In this document: positions 42,901-53,302 of the stretch, piece by piece
Layout of the letters: every line of letters begins with the position of its first letter
How positions within the stretch are numbered: position 1 is the first letter of the stretch
Assembly (NCBI GenBank): GCA_033297075.1
Contig: MU858047.1
Location: forward strand, 372,001-436,000
Source of the DNA: Rhypophila decipiens
Taxonomy: Eukaryota; Ascomycota; Sordariomycetes; Sordariales; Naviculisporaceae
Reading direction: 5' to 3'
Length of the DNA: 64,000 bases
Position numbers and translations under genes: made by a program
The notes under the pieces: model-generated
The model's input: only the letters and a program-made list of their open reading frames with translations
Database searches by the model: none
What the model was told of the DNA's origin: nothing

Positions 42901-43886
42901 AGCTGGCGCTGCTCCGGAGATGCAAACTCGAGCAGATTCAAATCCCGCTCCAAGCCGGCTCTCTCGACGGTATCCCGAACGAGGACGTGCTCATGCAACA
43001 AGACCAGGACGCGATGGACATTGACGGAGAAGAGGATGCCGAAGCCGACGGTGTCCTCGAGGTGGCCATGAACGATTACGGCATCGAGATCGACTTTGAC
43101 CACCTCCTCGAGGAGTTTAAGAACCCCGACGACGAAGAAGTCGAGGAGAAGCTCCAAGAAGTGATTGCCAAACTCACCGCCGAACTGGAGAAACTCAACC
43201 CCAACATGCGCGCCATCGAGCGTCTCGAGTCGGTCAAGGCGCGCCTCGAATCGACAGAAAAGGACTTTGAGGACTCCCGCGCTGCCCTTAAGGCGGCTCG
43301 CGAAGCCTTCATCAAGGTCAAGGACAAGCGGTTCGAGCTCTTCAACAAGGCCTTTGCCCACATCCAGGAGCAAATCATGCACGTCTACAAGGACCTCACC
43401 CGCTCCGATGCCTATCCGCTCGGAGGGCAGGCCTACCTAGACATCGAGGAGGACACCGACACCCCGTACCTGTCGGGAATCAAGTACCACGCCATGCCCC
43501 CGCTCAAGCGCTTCCGAGACATGGAGCACCTGTCGGGCGGCGAGAAGACCATGGCCGCGCTGGCGCTGCTCTTTGCGATCCACAGCTACCAGCCTAGTCC
43601 CTTCTTTGTGCTGGACGAGGTCGATGCTGCGCTGGACAATGCTAATGTGGATAAGATCAAGAAGTATATCCGGGAACATGCCGGTCCGGGGATGCAGTTT
43701 ATTGTTATCAGTCTCAAGACTGGCTTGTTCCAGGATAGCGAGAGCTTGATTGGTGTTTATAGGGATCAGGATGTCAATAGTTCCAAGACTTTGACTTTGG
43801 ATGTGAGTATTTTCCTGAAACATCTTGTTCATTCTTTCGGATGATCTAACTGACTTTTGTTTTTACAGCTCCGGAAATACGTATGA
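39904..43886 (+). CDS. SMC1: Cohesin subunit Smc1
   Basis: Predicted 1263 aa from four exons: 39904-39934, 40000-40093, 40154-43802 and 43869-43886 (the last encodes only LRKYV and stop). The N-terminal ATPase half has MGKLIRLELFNFKSYKG and Walker A GPNGSGKS (residues 33-40). Coiled coils follow to about 530; the hinge is at about 540-680 (YPGVRGRVGELC to KNGTMTSGRVSDD), then the return coiled coil. The C-terminal half has the ABC signature LSGGEKTMAALALLFA (about 1167) and Walker B FFVLDEVDAALD (about 1192). Smc1 pairs with Smc3 at the hinge and with Scc1/Rad21 at the heads to make the cohesin ring that holds sister chromatids and shapes loops. Length matches the family. An acidic stretch in the distal coil (DIDGEEDAEADGVLEVA, about 995) is the main lineage-specific insertion I notice. 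Confidence 0.97.
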
Positions 43887-44786
43887 GGCGGTGGACCAGA
43901 GATTCATTAGTGCGTGGGTGGGTATATATTGAAGAGTATGTCTGTAATGTTGGCGGTTCGGGGAGTCTATTTTTCTTTTCTTGGTATCGCTATTATTCAA
44001 CCCAGCGCTTTGCAATATGGGGGAATTCACGAAAAGCTGCAGTGATAGGATTGGTAGTTGGGTTGGTCGGAGCTGGTGGAAATCTTCATCTTGAATGTAT
44101 TATTTTTTCTTGTCAGTTTCTTTTCTTTGCCTTGCCTTTCAGTCTTGTTCTCACGACGGATTACCCGGCAGGTTTATGATGTTTTGGTTTTGTTGTCCTG
44201 TTTTCTTTCGGGAGGTTGGCCTTGCTCGTGATCGTTATTTATGCCCTTTGTTGTTCCCCTGCTTCCTCCATTCGTTCTGTGCGGATACCAAGCGCGGTGA
44301 TAATGGTCATAAACAAAAGACACATGGACTCGTGTTTGTCTGTTGAAGGAGGCACCACTATTCATTCCTTCAAGGGAGGAAGTGGAAAAAAGTTGTATGA
44401 CTTTTGACACCATGTGGAATCGAACTCAAGCCCCGTGAGTCAAAGGAGACTATGTCCGGACGCGGTCCAAAGCAAGCCTAATTTACAGCACCGGGAAGTG
44501 AGACGGTTACCAATTGCGCCAAGTAAGCTTGGTGCTGGTGTTGAATTTGGATGCCTTTGGATAGTCTTTTAAGCTTGCAGTGCTACAGGTCAAGACATCT
44601 ATCAGCCGATATATAAAGGTCTATTACCAGTTACATGACACCATCACTCCGCTCAATTCTTCTTCCTCTAAGAAGGCGCGCTGACATTAATATTTCGTAG
44701 TGTAGTGTGAAACCAACCATTACGCGTGAGGTAACATCCTTGCCCACCAAAAAATATTCCAAAACCTGCTCGACTCTATAGGCTGT
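43887..44786. other. Convergent 3' spacer (SMC1 / M16 protease)
   Basis: 900 bp between converging stops. It holds a degenerate tRNA-like element on the minus strand (about 44405-44530, listed separately) and otherwise only short frames. A T-rich 3' UTR for SMC1 is likely in the first 200-300 bp. Confidence 0.6.
44405..44530 (-). other. tRNA-like element with A box, B box and T6 terminator (possible tRNA pseudogene)
   Basis: On the minus strand the sequence TGGCGCAATTGG (44522..44511) fits the Pol III A box, and GAGTTCGATTCC (44422..44411) fits the B box. TGGTGTC follows like a 3' acceptor strand, and six T lie about 20 nt further on (44391..44386). The A and B boxes are about 90 nt apart, longer than in an intronless tRNA. 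The 5' acceptor strand, D stem and T stem do not pair well, so this looks like a decayed tRNA copy rather than a working gene. I cannot assign an isotype. Confidence 0.35.
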
Positions 44787-47700
44787 TTACTCCATGTCGT
44801 CCATGTCGTCTTCATCACCCGTATCCATATTCTCGTCGTAATCCTCCATATCCTCCTCATCGTCGTCATCCTCATCCTCATCCCCGTCCTCATCCTCATC
44901 CCCCTCGAGACCGTAGCTATCGTAAAAGTGCGAGAGTGGCTGTACCTGGGTCTTATATCCCATTGCGGACAGTGACTTGACGATATTCTACAAAAGCACA
45001 CCGTGTTAGCATTCTCCTTTCTCCAGCTCTGTTTTGCCGAAAAAGACCAAAACGACAGACATACCTCTTCCATAATCGGGGCGCAAGTAACAACAACATT
45101 GCTCTTGCCGGGCTCAAACACGGGCAAGACAATCTCCGTCATGGCCGCGCGGATCTCATCATGCGTAACATGCCTGACCCGTTCCAAAATCTTGCGGCTC
45201 CAGTCCGACTCCAGGCCGCGGATAACGCCAATCACAAAGTTCTGCTGCGCGGCAAACGACATGGTTGCTTGTTCGTCGGCGACAGCGAGGACAATACCAC
45301 TAACGGACCCCTCCACCAAGTGCTTATCAAGCGGCTCCTCGCCCGAGGCGAGCTTGGCAACCGTTGCGCGACTCACCTCGATGGCCTTGCTCGCGTCAGG
45401 GGAGCGGTAGACACGGAACTGGATGTATCCGCCGTCGATGTCTCGGCTGAAGGACACGCCATAGGCAAGACCGTTTCCGCGCACCGCGTTCCAGAGGGGA
45501 CCCTCGACGGCTTCGAGATAGCCGATCGCAACCAAGAAAGCGGGCAGGCGCGGGTCAGCAAATGACCTCAGACCGCTGGCGGTGCTGTAGCTGTAGGAGC
45601 TGTCAAGGGTGGTCATGGGGACGATGATGCTTCCGACTGAGCCTGGAGAATTTCCTTCTTCGTTAAGCATGGCCCACGGCCTTGTGACGGGCTGGATCTC
45701 CTTTGTAGTATCGAGACCCGGGGTGGAGGTCAGGGCGTCCCAGGCCGCGACGGGGTCGGGGAGCTTAGCAACGTCGGCGGTGACGAGCACACGCATATTC
45801 TGGAAGGTAAATAGGCTGCGGCGCAGGCCGTCAAACCATGAGAGCACAGTCTCGGGGTCTTTCTCGAGGAGCTTCTTCAGCCGTTTGAGGTACACGGCCT
45901 TGACCAGAGTACGTCGAGCCACGAGATTGGACTCGGGGCGCATATGGAGCCCAGTGTCAATCTCCTGGGCCATGGCTCTACCATCCCGCTTGGCTTCAGG
46001 GATATCCGCGAGGGCCTTGACGATAGCAGCCTTGATACGAATTGGGTCGAAGACGGTGTCAAACATGAGAGTGCGCAGCCAGCTGATCATGGTCGAGTAC
46101 TTTTCCGGCTCAACCTGGAACTGGATCGCCATGCCCTCATAGTCGCCGACTCTGCCAGCACCGTTGATCTGATAACTGATCGTGTCTGTTTCGAGCTGCT
46201 TAACGACATCCTCGAATTCCATGCGTTTTCCATCTCGCATCACCGGGGTGTTGTAGAAATTGTCTGCGAAAAGCGGCAGAAGAGGCTTGTACTTGGCGAG
46301 AGTTTCAGATGTTCCAACGTGCAAGGTGAGATGTACAAAGTTTGTAGGTACATGCTCAAATTGGATAAACAACGGCAGACCCTCAGGTGCTGCGTCGATG
46401 ATCTTTTGCGCCTGGTTAGTGCATCCACCCAGACTACGTGCCTTGCCAGATCTGGCTGTTTCCGACTCGATAAAATGAATCGACGACGTATCAGGTACCG
46501 GCCATTGGTCCAGAACTCCTGCTGGGATGGGCTTCTCGTTCTGGTCCTTTGCTTTGTCAAGCGTCTCTTTCAGCTTCTTGAGACCCTCCTCTCCGAGTTC
46601 CGTCTTCCTCTTGGCAACTCGGGCTTCTTCGGCTTCTTTGAGGCTGGTAGCGAGCTTCATGGAGGGCTTTCCCAGAATCGAGACATGGGGGGCATCCGAC
46701 AACCACTTCCGGAGCAAACTTCGCCAGTCTTCGTCAGTCCACTTCTCGATAACGTCGAAAGCCTTGAGGTTCTGGAGATCGGCCAGAGTAGATCCATCAC
46801 GTTTTCCGAAAAGATAGTCAGTGATGATCAAATTCGAGTAGAATCCTTCCGATCCTTCAGCCTGGAACTTGATCTGGCGCCGGTCTCGCTGGATACACTC
46901 CTTCATGTAGGCCATGTCCAGCGGCTTGGAAGCGACCTCCTTGAGAAGTGAAATAAGCCGCTGTTCGACGAAGGCGAGCTTATCAGCATCAACACCCGCT
47001 GGCTGGAACCATATCACCGAGTTCGGTCTGGCATCCCACCAAGCCGTGACTGAGCTTGCAAGCTGCTCCTTCTCAACGATGACATTTTCAATGACAGACA
47101 CGGAAGAGCCACACAGATACGTCAAGAGAATCTCAATGGCGGTCATGACTGTGTTTTCATTGCAATCCGGCCCAAAGAAAGCCACCAGAATCTCACCGGT
47201 TGATTCGTCTTCTTCGGGGAATTCGACAGTCTCGACAATCGTCTTTTCCAGAGCAGGAGGCTGTGGAGAATCAATAAACGGGCGCTTGAACTCGGGGTCG
47301 GATAACGGAATGTCGTCTTTGATGCTGTCCTCGAACTCGTCCAAGATTTCCAAGAGGTTCTGGTGGTCAGCTTCGCCAACGACAACAATGGCCATATTTC
47401 GCGGCTTATACATGGCCTTGTGGAATTCCCGAATCCTCTCCGGAGTCAAGACCCGAAGAGCCTCCATCATGCCGCCTGTTTCGTACCGGAAACCGACGTT
47501 CTCGGGATAGAGCAAGCGACGGGCTCTCAAGTCCATCAGCTCTGAGCTGCTATACTGAAGGGCCTGCATCTCCGAATAGACAACGCCGGCGTCATTTCCT
47601 TCGCCGTCGACATGGTGGACTTCGGTGACACAAGCTTCGTCCGTGATGTTGGGCAGGATTACATGCTCCAGGTAGACTGGTAGGATTTGAGCAAAGCCAT

Positions 47701-48040
47701 CCCAGCCCGCGGTTTCGAGCGTGTACGCTGTGTGGTCAACGGCAGTCCAAGCGTTAGTTTGGGAATATGCTCGTCCAGCCAACTTGTCCAAGAGCCCCTT
47801 GTATTGGTAATTCTTGGATCCCATAAAGATGAGATGTTCCAAGGTATGAGGGGCGCCGGAATCGTCAAAGATTTCGGTGACGAGGGTGAAGTACCCGTTG
47901 ATTTTTGGCCCTTTGCGGTCGGCCACAATCACCTGCATACCGCTTCTTTCCGACTCATACTGGGTGATGACGGTCGGCGCATAGTTGGTGGTGAAGCTCT
48001 GAACCTTGCGGAACCTGGGTTTCTGTACTTGGGAAGGCAT
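44787..48040 (-). CDS. M16-family zinc metalloprotease (yeast YOL098C/Sdd3 type)
   Basis: Predicted 1058 aa from two exons, 48040..45065 and 44987..44787. The 77-nt intron has a GTATGT donor, a TGCTAACAC branch site and a TTGTAG acceptor. The inverted zinc motif HTLEHL is at residues 65-70 (His65, Glu68, His69) and the distal Glu is probably in GVVYSEMQ. The neighbouring GLLDKLAGRAYSQTNAWT block and YTLETAGWDGF identify the large cytosolic M16C-like group that includes yeast YOL098C, not the mitochondrial presequence protease. There are two M16 halves (about 30-480 and 540-980). No mitochondrial targeting sequence is obvious. Exon 2 encodes a C-terminal tail of more than 35 mostly acidic residues (GDEDEDGDEDEDDDDEEDME and on). 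The role is peptide degradation by family; the substrate is unknown. An in-frame upstream ATG at 48094 would add 18 residues; 48040 was chosen because it matches the likely conserved start. Confidence 0.9.
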
Positions 48041-49183
48041 CTCGAGATATTCTTGTATCGGTGTCCAGCGGTCACTAGAGTGGTCTATTAGCAAGGACGA
48101 CCAGTGTATGTGATTTCGGGGCCTTGATAAGAAAGGGAACAGCGTGCATTAGTCATGAAGAAACAATGGGGGCATATGGTGGTAGCTGTTGACCTCTCGA
48201 GACTGAACAGAGGCGGGATATTTGAATGCGTAGAAAAGTGAATCCAAAGACCATTGATGATATGTTCGGCTCAATGCGTACCGGTCCTCGAAGTCTAGTT
48301 CTAGCTCAGACAAGACTGCTGGAAACAAAGCAGAAAAAGCTCCATAGAGCAGCACATGTGAAGATGTGAACCTCATCTCCTACCGCAGAATCGGGGTCTG
48401 CCCCGCCAGGGGTAAGGGTTGACGGAGGGAGGGGCGACCGCCCGACGCCCGATGCTCGGCTCCGATTGGTCTGTGGAGGCTAGCTCTTTCCCCCGCAAAC
48501 ACACTTTATCTTGGAGCTTGGGCAGTGGGGTCACGAAGAAAAGCTCAATGGTGAGTTGTTCCAAACAAGTTGAAGTTTGAGATGGTTTGCAAGTTCTGAA
48601 GGTGTAGAGCTCAAGAACTTCTACTCCCTCTTATCAGAATAAGTTTACTTTTGTTTTCTTCCTCAGAAAACTAACAGTCGTGGCAGCCGATTTGCCGACA
48701 AGCTTAAGCCTTGGGAAGTCGCACTTAATACGCACAGACCACTTCCGTCAGCGCTGGGCCCGTTTAGGTTGTTAGTGGACAGGTCCCGGGAGCCTGGGCA
48801 AGCAGCCACAGCTGGGCAATGTCAAGCACATGGATGGAAAGCTGGCCCAAACTTCAGATGAGGCGCAACTTCCAAGATCGACTTCCTCGAACAACAACCC
48901 GGTGAAAACCAGCTTACCTCCTGCCGTTGCCCAATTATAGAATTTTATGGAACGAATGCATTAATATCATCATTTCGTATTAACACTCCGAAAATCTATT
49001 GGTGAAGGAAGACGAACTCGGAAAGGGACAACAAACCTGCCCGTAACAACGAGGTCGACGTCACCGCTGGCTTACACAAGACTGCCGGGTGACCCTCCAC
49101 CGATTTGACCGACGACACCTAGCCAAGCCACAGAGCTTCACCACTCTTCAAATGCGCCTGAAATAGCACAAAGTCGAACTGCC
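48041..49183. other. Divergent promoter between the M16 protease and ZW10
   Basis: 1.14 kb. A 75-codon minus-strand ORF (48376..48149) with a hydrophobic N-terminus lies 109 bp upstream of the protease start (see findings). No other recognisable feature. Confidence 0.55.
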
Positions 49184-52060
49184 ATGGCCACTCTGTCGCA
49201 AGACTCTTCAGCAGGGCAAATTGCCCAGGCACTTGTCGACTTCTCTCTAAACGGCGCATTCCCCGAAGAGCAAGTGTCGTCTCTCTCGATCGACTCCGAT
49301 GTCCTCCCTTCGGCCATTGAGGCACTCGCGGCCGTTAAATCGAAGCTTCAGGTACTAAATCACACCTGGGAGCCATCTCGATACTGTACTAACGCTCTCT
49401 TTCTAGGCCGAGATACATACGATCAACGAAGAGACTGCGGACGACGTCAGGTCCTGGAAAACGAATGCGCAATCCGTCCAAGATGATATCCTGCGTTCCA
49501 AAGCACTGGCGAACGAGATCCTTAAGCAGGCCGAAGCCCCCGATGTTTCAGGACGAACCCTCGCCGACGCCGAAGCGAAAGCGGAATTTCTGGCGCGCGA
49601 ACTGAATTACAACCTACAGGTTCAGGAAGCTTTGAAGGGCGTCAAGAGCGTGAACCAGATGCTGGATCAAGTCGAGCAAGCGCGTGATGAACGGAGGATA
49701 TTGGACGCGTTACACTTGTTGGAAAGTGAGCAAGACTTGGCTCCCTGGCCCCGACGCTTGCGCTTGCTGACAGTACTGCAGAATCGTGGAAGCAACTCGA
49801 TATCATACCTATCAGCAAGTCTTGCCGCGCCATTCGGCTGCTTGATATGAGAGCGTTTGAGCTGAAATCGAGCGTACATGTGGTCTTTGACCGTGTTTGG
49901 AAAACGTTGATACATGTTGATCTCGATCAACATCGCGTCTCAATATTAGAGTCACGAGAAGGTGGGTAAATGCAACCCAACAACATGCCGACTATATCTG
50001 ACGTTAGTAGACGAGCCTATGAGTTTAACCGACGCTGTTATCGGGCTCAAGGCATACAAAGAGGTCGAGGAGCGCGCGACCCAGCTATGGCGTGACATCG
50101 AAGCTGCCATCTTGTTCCCGAGGATGGACAATGGGAAAGAAACATTACCCGGTATTTACATTGACGATGTAAGCAAATCGGAAAGTGTTTGAGAAGTAGG
50201 ATTGAAACTAACATTGAACGTAGAACGTAATAGAACTTCGAGGCTCGACGGACTCCTCAGTCGAGTCGTTGTTTTCGGACTTGGAGAAAATATTCAGATT
50301 TATTGTAACAAAGATACCACAGGACTTGATCGACACCATGTCAACAGTCCTGTTACCGGAAATTCTTCCCAAAATCACCAAGGTCTGGCTAGACTCTGCC
50401 GTGCCCTCCTCTCTGGACGATATGGATAGATTTCAGCAGGTGATTGTAGCTGCTAAAGGATTCCACAGTACGCTCAAATCCTTAGGCTTCTCCAACTTGG
50501 GGGATCTGCAAGAGTGGGCTGAGAGCGCCCCCAGGGTGTGGCTATCAAAACGGAGGGAAGCAGCCCTGGATTCTGTACGAACTAGGCTTTCCGAAGGTCT
50601 AGGCGACACTAGATCAGTTGAGAAAGTAGAGAAGCAGTTGGTAACCAAATCAGAAGGTCAACAGCTGGCTGCGAACCGTGCCGCGGCCGACGACGACGAC
50701 GGTGCTGATGCTTGGGGCGATTGGGGCGATGATGACAACAAGACGGCAGGCGAGGACGATACAAACACAGCACCGGCTGCGACATCTTCTGGAAATGCGG
50801 ACGAAGACGATGGTGCCGATGCTTGGGGTGCCTGGGGCGATGACGATGCTGGCGAGCCGGAAAAGCAAGAAGAGAAGCCTGAAAATAAGGAAACCAAGGA
50901 CGATGAAGACGATGCCGCAGACGCTTGGGGTAACTGGGGTGACGACACGAACGATGGCGACGGGCAACGGGGGACCGAGTCTGTGGCCAAGGCCTCAGCG
51001 CCACCTAAATCTCAGGAAACGAGGGAGTTGACGTTGAAGGAAACGTACAATATCACCTCTATGCCGCAGCCTGTGTTGGATCTGATTTTTGCTATCGTGG
51101 AAGATGGTGCAGCCTTGACGCAGGATAGATATGCCAACAGCCCCGTCGCTGCCGCGGCCGCCGGCCTTTTCAGCTTGCCAACCCTTGCTCTGGCAATGTT
51201 CCGAGCCATTTCTCCCTATTACTACGCGCCTCGTGATGGCGGCAACATGTGAGCTTCCCCGATTATCTTAACTTACAGTTGTCGAATCTGACACTTTTAC
51301 GACTAGGTTCCTCTACAACGACGCAATCTACCTGTCGGAACGACTGGCGGACTTTGCGGCGGCATGGAAAGCGCGCGACGATATCGGGACCCGTGCCCAA
51401 AACATGTTGCGTCTTGACAATGACATCAAATCGCTACAAAGCTTCGCCAACCGCGCGTACAGCAACGAGATGTCTACCCAAAAGACCATCGTCAGGGACC
51501 GGCTCGGCGGAGACCAGAATTTTATGCACCAAGACGAGACAGAGAGCTGCGTCTCCACGGCCGTAGCTCGCGTGAAATACATGGCTATCACATGGGAGCC
51601 GATCCTACCCCGCTCGGTCTGGCAACAAGCGGTCGGCTCGCTGGTGGACAGTGTGGCGGTGAAAATAATCAACGACGTGATGGAGTTGCCTTCCATCGGC
51701 CAGGACGAAGCCTACAGCATTGCGAACCTCATTGCCATTGTCACTGGGCTGGACGATTTGTTCCTACCACCACCACCACCACCACCACCTACAAGTGGCG
51801 GGGCGGCGGCCGGTAAGGAGGAAGAAGCGATACCCACTACGGCGCATTACGCGCCTAATTGGCTGAGGCTCAAGTACCTGAGCGAAGTGCTGCAGAGCAA
51901 TCTGAAGGATGTGCGGTATTTGTGGGTTGAGAGCGAGCTGAGCTTGTACTTTACTGCCGATGAGGTGGTGGATTTAATCAGAGTCAGTTTTGAGGATAAT
52001 TCGAGGACGAGAGAGGTCATTAGGGAGATTACGGGGAAGCCTAGGCCGTTGGAGGGCTAA
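49184..52060 (+). CDS. ZW10: ZW10/Dsl1-type vesicle tethering and kinetochore protein
   Basis: Predicted 867 aa from six exons: 49184-49351, 49407-49725, 49782-49961, 50011-50168, 50224-51248 and 51307-52060 (2604 nt, in frame). The N-terminal half is helical/coiled coil (AEIHTINEETADDVRSW, QEALKGVKSVNQMLDQVEQA), as in ZW10. The central part has IFRFIVTKIPQDLIDTM and STVLLPEILPKITKVWLDSA. An acidic insert at about 430-520 carries three WG repeats. The C-terminal helical half includes KYLSEVLQSNLKDVRYLW and ends GKPRPLEG. Related proteins act in the Dsl1/NRZ complex that tethers Golgi-derived COPI vesicles at the ER with Sec39/NAG and Tip20/RINT1. In animals ZW10 also serves the RZZ kinetochore complex; most fungi lack the rest of RZZ, so the ER role is more likely. 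A run of eight Pro lies at about 770. Introns 2 and 3 were set by frame and similarity to the expected helical pattern. Confidence 0.88.
50690..50955 (+). other. Three WG repeats inside ZW10
   Basis: The encoded motif DDGADAWGxWGDD occurs three times (about residues 433-445, 471-483, 505-516) in an Asp/Glu-rich linker: DDGADAWGDWGDDD, DDGADAWGAWGDDD and DDAADAWGNWGDD. Spacers differ in sequence and length, but the cores are nearly identical at protein level. Confidence 0.95.
51768..51790 (+). repeat. (CCA)n run coding for polyproline in ZW10
   Basis: About eight tandem CCA/ACC units code for consecutive prolines within LFLPPPPPPPPTSGG, a disordered loop near the C-terminus of ZW10. Confidence 0.85.
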
Positions 52061-53302
52061 TAAGTACATTGGGGCAAGGGACTACATTTTCGATGGAGCA
52101 TGACGCTCTGATCATGATTATGATTTGAGCTGAAATACGGCAATATCACCTGTCAACTGATGCGATATTCATGTCGGCTTGTCAAAATGAGAAAGAGTAA
52201 TATTCATCATCAAAGATAAAACCCCCTCCTCCCGAAGCCCACTCTATCTTATCAAGCAATGTCGTTAGGTCATGTATGATATGATAAACGTGTCCCATCC
52301 ATCCATGGCCGGCTAGTCAGATAGATAGCTATCCACGTAAGGTTTACAAAAAGCAAAAACACCGATATAGTCCGAAAATTGATAACCAGGTTGGCCTCCC
52401 TGGTAGGATATAAGAAGCGTTGCCTACATGACATGGCATAAACGAAAGACACAAAAGCCGGCCCCGGACCCATTCATTACCATTCTGAACCTAAACAGAT
52501 GAATGTGGTACCGCCATCCATAACAATGCAATAAAACCTCGAGTCTCAAAGGAAGATCGAGGGAGGGAAAAACCGCCCATCCCAAAAAAGTTACCCATTC
52601 ATTCATTCAACCCGCCGTTATATGATTTCATACGATAGCAACATAGTCCTTCCCAATCCATTGACATGCATAGAGATATACACACTCAGTATTGAAGCCG
52701 GAGACAAGAACCAAGTCTTCTCAACCGGGAATAACAAAGAAAGATGTCATGAAACAGCCAACCGCTTTTCTCTTAGATTTTTAAAGCAATTCTATAACAA
52801 TCCATGCATATTTGCGCCCTTTGAAGAATAAAAAAAACAAGAAATGCCGGTAAATACTTGGTCAACGAATCGAAGAAAGATAAAATGCCGGGCCCAGCCA
52901 TCAATATGTAATGTTGAAGAGAAACCTCCGTCTCACCTCCCTGCGGGCAACCACCATATGGATCACAACCTAGATGGATTCGTGGCGGTGACGGGGTATA
53001 ACAATAGCAGAAAATCCATGAAGCGGCCCCCGGGACCATCCGCACAGCCCAAGAGTAAAAACAACAAAAGAAAGCCATTTCCATAACGGCCTCAACACTA
53101 TGCGCCGTGTTCATGAGGGGCCAGTAAAGGCCGGGTATAAGGTAGATCAAAACGAACAAAGAACCAACGTTGCATAGATGCTGTTGTACATCGTCATCAA
53201 ACCAAGAGATGAAAATTTGGGGTATAAATGGGAAGATATTGGTACAGAAGACAGATTGCCAGGCCACGCAAGGTGGTGGTGATGCGGGATGTGGCGGCGA
53301 AG
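52061..53302. other. Convergent 3' spacer (ZW10 / PLC)
   Basis: 1.24 kb between converging stops. Only short frames: 70 codons plus (52622-52831) and a Cys/Trp-rich 164-codon minus-strand frame (53267..52773) just downstream of the PLC stop. The latter lies in the PLC 3' UTR and I do not recognise it; treated as non-coding. Confidence 0.55.

Noticed and set aside
45944..46951. 335-codon plus-strand frame antisense to the M16 protease
   Set aside because: Lies wholly inside the protease exon, whose zinc motif and length are convincing; composition is that of a shadow frame.
52773..53267. 164-codon Cys/Trp-rich minus-strand frame next to PLC
   Set aside because: Directly downstream of the PLC stop, unrecognised, and probably 3' UTR sequence.
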